64,000 bases of DNA. Source: Fischerella thermalis PCC 7521 (lineage in GTDB: Bacteria; Cyanobacteriota; Cyanobacteriia; Cyanobacteriales; Nostocaceae). Shown here one piece after another: positions 59,845 to 64,000 of this stretch. The notes under the pieces were generated by a model, which saw nothing but the letters and a program-made list of their open reading frames with translations, was not told the DNA's origin and did not search any database. Where the stretch lies: positions 124,001 through 188,000 of the forward strand of contig NZ_AJLL01000033.1 in assembly GCF_000317225.1 (NCBI RefSeq), given 5' to 3'. The position numbers and the translations under genes were made by a program. Positions within the stretch are counted from its first letter, which is position 1. Every line of letters starts with the position of its first letter.

Positions 59845-60076
59845 TCAAGTGAGATTATCTTTGTTTCTAAACTGCTCAGCGTATTGCTGCAACCTTTGAA
59901 AATAATCAAGATTCACAATCTCAGCAATATCGCTTTCTTTTTTTGCTTGGTCTATTTGAATTTTTAACTCTAACACTTCTTGTTTGAGCTTTTGTTCTCG
60001 TTTGTAAAACTCGCTTCATTTTGGGACAGAGGAATTTGTTTTAAACCAAGAATTGGCTGGTGTTGAGCGATCGCTT
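59845..60076 (-). pseudogene. C-terminal relic of an unidentified coiled-coil gene
   Basis: Two frames on the minus strand join into one protein-like segment: AIAQHQPILGLKQIPLSQNE followed, after a shift near 60011-60017, by FYKREQKLKQEVLELKIQID, QAKKESDIAEIVNLDYFQRL and QQYAEQFRNKDNLT. The second part is a clear coiled coil ending at TGA. No start codon or upstream domain remains. Family unknown. Confidence 0.5.
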
Positions 60077-60098
60077 ATTTGTCATGACCCACATCTGT

Positions 60099-60755
60099 TT
60101 ACCGACAGATATGAGAAGCTATGGTTAAACTAGCAGCGATCGCACAAGCAGCGAATAAAATCATTCGCTCTTTTGTTGTTAATTTTGAATCTACAGGTAG
60201 TTCTCCTGTATAACCACGAACTACCATTGCTGCATAAACTCGTTCTGCTCTTTCTAAACTGCGGAGATACAAACTACCAATCATCGCTGCACTGGCGTAA
60301 CGTAACCACCCAGCTGGGCCACTCAGACCCCGTAATTGAGCAGCACGCTGCATTCTCTGTACTTCTGCCAATAAGATTTCTAGATATTGTCCAGACAGCA
60401 GTAAACTTTGCTTCAAACCACTGGGAACAGGCAAAGCCTTCAGAGCAATACCAAAACTATGTGGTGGTAAAGTTAACAAAAAACTATTCATTGTGAGTAA
60501 GCAAACAAGAGAACGAACCAACAAAAAACTGGCTCGTTCCCATCCCAAAGGTAAAGCCACACATGAGAGAAATATTAATTCTGTACCCAACAAGCCTGTT
60601 AGTTGAGGTAGGGGTGCGCGTAATAACACAGTCCAAATAAGGGCGATGGAAGCATATGCAGCTAGCCAGTACCAAGCTTCATACTTTAACAAAGCCGCCC
60701 CGATGACAATTACCAGAGATAGCTGTAAGCGTAAGGGTAATGATAGTTTAAGCAT
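60099..60755 (-). CDS. CbiQ-like transmembrane protein of an ECF-type transporter
   Basis: 218 aa with four to five membrane segments and the EcfT signature regions QRMQRAAQLRGLSG (the Ala-Arg-Gly type coupling motif for the ATPase) and ERAERVYAAMVVRGYTGEL. Overlaps the upstream permease gene by eight bases, so translation is coupled. No ATPase gene follows in this unit; an ATPase gene lies 1.6 kb upstream (62372-63205). Confidence 0.88.
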   Translation of the reverse strand: MLKLSLPLRLQLSLVIVIGAALLKYEAWYWLAAYASIALIWTVLLRAPLPQLTGLLGTELIFLSCVALPLGWERASFLLVRSLVCLLTMNSFLLTLPPHSFGIALKALPVPSGLKQSLLLSGQYLEILLAEVQRMQRAAQLRGLSGPAGWLRYASAAMIGSLYLRSLERAERVYAAMVVRGYTGELPVDSKLTTKERMILFAACAIAASLTIASHICR

Positions 60756-61671
60756 TCTTTGGTTTTACTACCTGTGCAATGCCAAAGGCAACGGCAAAGC
60801 AAACAATCGAACCAATAATTCCGGCGATACTTGTACCGATGGGGCCCAATCCTTCTATACTATAGTCAGCGAAAGGTGTTGGTACTGCTACTCTTACCTG
60901 TTCGGCGAGGTTAATAAAGCCTAAGTTTTCTGCAACTCTTTCCAAACCATCTGGCCAGGCGGAGGCTACTAAGGAAAGTAAACCAGAAATCAAAAGAACA
61001 ATGACTACTGGCACTACCCACCCTTGCAACTGGCGTTGTTCTCCAGGTAACAAATCTGGTCGAACTGTGGCTAGGTAAGCTAACACACCCCCAGTAATCA
61101 AACCCTCGCCAATCCCAATCAAAATATGTACACCAGTCATGGCTGGTAAAACTAGTCCCAGAGGTGCTGTTCCCGAAATAGCTAACTCAATCGCACAGGC
61201 GATCGCAGCTACAACCACACTCACAGCAGCAGCGATCCCAGCTGCTAATGGTAAGCGACTTCTGTAACCCCCAAACAATCGCTGTAGGGTTTGGGTTAAA
61301 CTCCAACCTACCCAGACTCCCACTACTGCCATGTTAAAAATATTCGCTCCTAAGGCAGTGATTCCTCCATCGGCAAACAACACAGCTTGAATAATTAAAA
61401 CTGTGGCGATGCATATTGTACCAGCCCCAGGATTACCAAGAATGATTGCTGCTAAAGTTCCCCCTAATAAGTGACCACTTGTACCCCCTGCAACTGGGAA
61501 ATTAATCATTTGGGCAGCAAAAATAAAGGCAGTAGTTAAACCCAAAATAGGTGCATGTTTAATTCCAAAAGCATCCCGTGATCGCGTCAATGCAATACCT
61601 AGTGCAGCCACACTTGCCACACCAGTAGCTGCTGCTACTGGTGGAGAAATAAAACCATCAGGAATATGCAT
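60748..61671 (-). CDS. cbiM: CbiM/NikM-type Co/Ni permease fused to a PDGLE domain
   Basis: 307 aa. The N-terminus MHIPDGFISPPVA is the metal-site signature (Met1-His2), with a second His in GGTSGHLLGGTLAAIIL, and family blocks AAQMINFPVAGGT and FADGGITALGANIFNM. After about residue 215 there is a C-terminal part with WPDGLERVAENLGF, a PDGLE (CbiN/NikN-related) domain, ending in a membrane segment. It is the substrate-binding component of an energy-coupling-factor transporter for cobalt or nickel. No cobalamin riboswitch pattern is visible upstream. Cobalt versus nickel cannot be decided. Confidence 0.9.
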   Translation of the reverse strand: MHIPDGFISPPVAAATGVASVAALGIALTRSRDAFGIKHAPILGLTTAFIFAAQMINFPVAGGTSGHLLGGTLAAIILGNPGAGTICIATVLIIQAVLFADGGITALGANIFNMAVVGVWVGWSLTQTLQRLFGGYRSRLPLAAGIAAAVSVVVAAIACAIELAISGTAPLGLVLPAMTGVHILIGIGEGLITGGVLAYLATVRPDLLPGEQRQLQGWVVPVVIVLLISGLLSLVASAWPDGLERVAENLGFINLAEQVRVAVPTPFADYSIEGLGPIGTSIAGIIGSIVCFAVAFGIAQVVKPKNA

Positions 61672-62057
61672 TAGGTATCTCCCGTTTGTGTTTTTATTTG
61701 TACAGAGTAATTTTTATAACTAAGACATGAAACTAATTCATAAAAAACAAAATTTGCTCCTCTTGTGCAATGCCCTCGCGGGGGATTTTATACTCTTACT
61801 TCAGGATTATTGACAACAAAGTTTGTATAAAATGATTTACTTATAATTTTGATTGTTAAATCCTGTAAGTTAACAACATACAAAGCAAATAAATTTTGTT
61901 GCGTTACAATTTGTTGTCTAACACTTATGTTTCAATGCATATAATAAAGTTAAGAAATTTAAAAAAATCAAAAATTAAAATAAATAAAATTTCACATCAA
62001 AAATCAATAATTAAAATGCGTAGCAATCCTCAACGAGTTGTGAAAATTGAGAGAGTC

Positions 62058-62321
62058 ATATCATGTCCGTTTGAAGACTTATCATATCTGTGAAGGCCGG
62101 TAATTGGTAATGGGTAATAGGTAATGGGAAAAACCAGTTATATCATGTTCGCTTAAATACTTATACTGTCGCGTGGGCTGGTAATAGGTAATGGGTAATT
62201 GGTAATGGGAAAAACCAATGACCAACACCGAAGCATAATATCGTAAGCAATTAGTCGAACTTGATATTACCTGTTACCTACAAGACCAACCATATCGTAA
62301 GTAATTAGCCGGACTTGATAT
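62058..62321. repeat. Cluster of four related ~30-bp elements plus GGTAATGG tandem repeats
   Basis: Two direct units of about 80 bp (62058-62137 and 62139-62219) each combine a TATCATGTTCGCTTAAATAC-like core with GGTAATGGGTAATAGG runs and GGGAAAAACCA. Two further cores in the opposite orientation follow at 62238-62267 and 62292-62321 (ATATCGTAAG.AATTAG.CG then ACTTGATAT). The arrangement can fold back. The 700-bp spacer between cbiO and cbiM has no gene besides this; 61672-62057 is AT-rich. Confidence 0.7.
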
Positions 62322-62327
62322 CAGATA

Positions 62328-62350
62328 CCCGACCTCTTAAAGAAGTCGGG
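62328..62350. terminator. Hairpin CCCGAC/GTCGGG near the cbiO end
   Basis: CCCGACCTCTTAAAGAAGTC then GGG; on the + strand it is followed by GATCTTGTTTTTT. It lies 22 bp past the cbiO stop on the other strand and may stop cbiO transcripts, although the T-tract faces the other way. Confidence 0.5.
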
Positions 62351-62371
62351 GATCTTGTTTTTTACAAATCT

Positions 62372-63205
62372 CTAAAAATAAAGAAATTTATTTAATATTC
62401 GCTGTTGTAATTGCTCTAAAATAGTTTCATTTTGAGTTACTTCATCCACAGCACGTAGTATCTCACAAATTAAAGGCACTCCTAACTGTAACTCTTCAAG
62501 AGTGTCACCTTGAGAAAACACATCCTTGGGTTCTCCTTCCAACACTAACCGTCCCCGATCCATCACAAACATCCAATCTGCCCAACGATATACTAAATCA
62601 AGGTCATGGGTTGCCATTACTATTGTTGTGCCAGTAGCATGGATATCTTGTAAAGTTGTCATCAACTTACGAGTATGCAGTCTATCTAGATAGGCTGTTG
62701 GTTCATCTAACAATAATAATTCTGGTTTTAGCACCATCACATCTGCGATCGACACTCGCTTTTTTTGACCTAAACTTAAGTGATGTACAGGTCTTTGCGC
62801 AAGTTCGATTAAATCAAATTCAATTAATGCTTGCTCGACTCGCTGTTGAATTGCAATCTCTGGTAAACCTAAATTACACAGTCCATAAGAAATATCTTCT
62901 TCTACCGTGGAAGCAACTAGTTGTTGTTCTGGATCTTGGAAAACCACACCAACTTTTTGACGCAATTGCACTAAGGATTTACGATCATATTGTAGTGGTT
63001 TACTTTGCCAAATAATTTTACCTTTATCTGGTTTGTATAAACCATTTGCTAATAAAAAAAGGGTGGTTTTGCCACAACCATTTTGACCAATTAATGCACA
63101 CTTTTTTTGAGCAGGAATTTTTAAACTAAGATTATTAATAGCGGCTTGCTTAGCTCCTGGATAGGTGTAATGTACTTGTTCAAATTCTAGTAACCATTCC
63201 TGCAT
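62372..63205 (-). CDS. cbiO: ECF transporter ATPase (CbiO-like)
   Basis: 277 aa. Walker A ALIGQNGCGKTTLFLLANGL, Q-loop VVFQDPEQQLVASTVEED, signature HLSLGQKKRVSIADV, Walker B ELLLLDEPTAYLD, switch His TIVMATHDLDLVYRWA. The Q-loop FQDPEQQL form is typical for ECF ATPases. Overlaps the upstream cbiQ gene by 26 bp. It probably powers the cbiQ-containing unit at the right edge and perhaps also the 60099-61671 unit. Confidence 0.92.
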   Translation of the reverse strand: MQEWLLEFEQVHYTYPGAKQAAINNLSLKIPAQKKCALIGQNGCGKTTLFLLANGLYKPDKGKIIWQSKPLQYDRKSLVQLRQKVGVVFQDPEQQLVASTVEEDISYGLCNLGLPEIAIQQRVEQALIEFDLIELAQRPVHHLSLGQKKRVSIADVMVLKPELLLLDEPTAYLDRLHTRKLMTTLQDIHATGTTIVMATHDLDLVYRWADWMFVMDRGRLVLEGEPKDVFSQGDTLEELQLGVPLICEILRAVDEVTQNETILEQLQQRILNKFLYF

Positions 63206-63992
63206 TCTGCCCCCATTCTAATGCTATTAATAAAGCACAGCCAAAAATAGCCTCTATTATATATCGCTTTGATTGATGATAACGATAGGGATGCCAAACC
63301 CGCAATTCTCCATTAAAGCCCCTGGATTCTAAACTCAAGGAAACTTGACGATAGTTGTCTATTGTACGTTTGAGTAATTGTCCAATTAACAGCGCTAGAC
63401 TTCTGATTCCAGTAGCAAAAGTACGGTATCCTCCCCTAGCTTGCTGAGCAACCCATAATTCAGAAGCTGTGCTTAACAGTACAAAAATAAAACGATACAT
63501 CAGTAATAAAATTTCAGTAATAATTACTGGACAGCCGATGCGTCTTAAAGTTTGCAAGAGTGCAGTAAAAGGAATAGTCAGAATGATGAAATACAAACAA
63601 CAAAGAGAAGCTAAAGCTCGTGTTAAAATTGCCCAACTCTGTACAACACCGTGGTGACTAAGGTATAAGTAATAATTGCCAAAATTTAATCCTGCAATTG
63701 AGTCTTTTTCTACTAAATTTAAATGAGATATGTCAATCCCGTTGATGACTAAAGCTGGCAAACTTGTTAACCAAAAAAAAGTTGCGACGTAAATCAACTT
63801 TAAATATGTTTTGCTAGGAATTTTTGCATAAATTACTGTCCAAATAGTCATCCAAAGAGCAATCATAACTTGTATAAAAGAATGACCAAAGGCAGAAATT
63901 ATTAGTAGGACACTAGCAAATAGCAGTTTTTGTTCTGGTGGCAACCAACACAAACGATTAGTATAAGCTAGGGTGTCAATCTGAATTTTCAT
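63180..63992 (-). CDS. cbiQ: CbiQ-type ECF transporter membrane component
   Basis: 270 aa from ATG at 63992, eight bases from the window edge; an upstream gene (probably a cbiM-like component) would lie outside. Five to six membrane segments. EcfT motifs: WVAQQARGGYRTFATGIRSL and SLSLESRGFNGELRVWHPYR. Overlaps cbiO by 26 bp. Only about 25 percent similar-looking to the second CbiQ at 60099-60755 in the motif regions, so a separate lineage rather than a recent duplicate. Confidence 0.85.
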   Translation of the reverse strand: MKIQIDTLAYTNRLCWLPPEQKLLFASVLLIISAFGHSFIQVMIALWMTIWTVIYAKIPSKTYLKLIYVATFFWLTSLPALVINGIDISHLNLVEKDSIAGLNFGNYYLYLSHHGVVQSWAILTRALASLCCLYFIILTIPFTALLQTLRRIGCPVIITEILLLMYRFIFVLLSTASELWVAQQARGGYRTFATGIRSLALLIGQLLKRTIDNYRQVSLSLESRGFNGELRVWHPYRYHQSKRYIIEAIFGCALLIALEWGQNAGMVTRI

Positions 63993-64000
63993 TACGACGA

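Noticed and set aside
59746-59967. 73-codon + frame near hemJ
   Set aside because: Antisense to the coiled-coil relic, which has much better coding character.
61672-62057. Cobalamin riboswitch upstream of cbiM
   Set aside because: I found no B12-box-like GCCACTG sequence or matching fold in the spacer.
61896-62093. 65-codon + frame in the cbiO-cbiM spacer
   Set aside because: Lys/Ile-rich translation of AT-rich DNA that runs into the repeat cluster; no support.
62101-62220. Possible CRISPR array from the regular GGTAATGG repeats
   Set aside because: Units are tandem and very short with no unique spacers, and no cas genes are nearby.

Overview
The window looks like chromosomal DNA of a filamentous, probably Nostocales, cyanobacterium. 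Lineage markers are phytoene desaturase and phytoene synthase of the plant/cyanobacterial type (crtP-crtB), HemJ, the variable chain of ferredoxin-thioredoxin reductase (ftrV), many copies of the HIP1 octamer GCGATCGC, and intergenic spacers full of short tandem and fold-back repeats (TTGTTGGT-type and CCCCTTGTC-type), typical of Nostoc, Calothrix and relatives. No phage, plasmid or CRISPR region is visible. The species is not identified; everything here is read by eye.

Layout. 1-3.2 kb: a serine hydrolase cut by the window edge and a membrane Ser/Thr kinase. 3.2-11.1 kb (minus strand): the most distinctive block, a chaperone-usher-like pilus operon (pilin-like protein, second subunit-like protein, PapD-like chaperone, large usher-like barrel with two C-terminal carboxypeptidase-regulatory-like domains), with an ELWxxDGT-repeat protein directly upstream. 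11.6-13.7 kb: an orphan histidine kinase and a decayed rubrerythrin gene. 13.9-25.9 kb: housekeeping genes (pgeF, birA, an M23 peptidase, ribE, a DUF151 nuclease, an aldo/keto reductase, a geranylgeranyl-reductase-like flavoprotein, frr-pyrH, a peroxiredoxin-like protein, an alpha/beta hydrolase). 26-36.4 kb: envelope genes (LCP protein, AI-2E family permease, serpin lipoprotein next to a subtilase, rpe, GT2 glycosyltransferase, NlpC/P60 peptidase, a second serine hydrolase). 36.6-48 kb: a hybrid kinase, a barrel-like protein, an amino-acid-type binding lipoprotein, tRNA-Ser(GCU), crtP-crtB, a PhzF homologue, RlpA and a GH3 hexosaminidase. 48-58.6 kb: a TnpB remnant, an SMR pump, mutL, a Cys-less rhodanese, an ADA-like deaminase, purA-rplY, a fused kinase/P-loop protein, membrane proteins and ftrV. 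58.6-64 kb: a candidate structured RNA, hemJ, a gene relic, and two ECF-type Co/Ni transporter gene sets separated by a repeat cluster.

Themes. Cell-wall and surface biology dominates: LCP, NlpC/P60, M23, RlpA, GH3, PgeF, two class-A-like hydrolases and the pilus operon. The best candidates for something under-described are the pilus operon with its unusual usher, the serpin-subtilase pair, the structured RNA upstream of ftrV, and the inverted repeat cluster at 62.06-62.32 kb. Decay is visible at three places (rubrerythrin, TnpB, and a coiled-coil gene at 59.85-60.08 kb).
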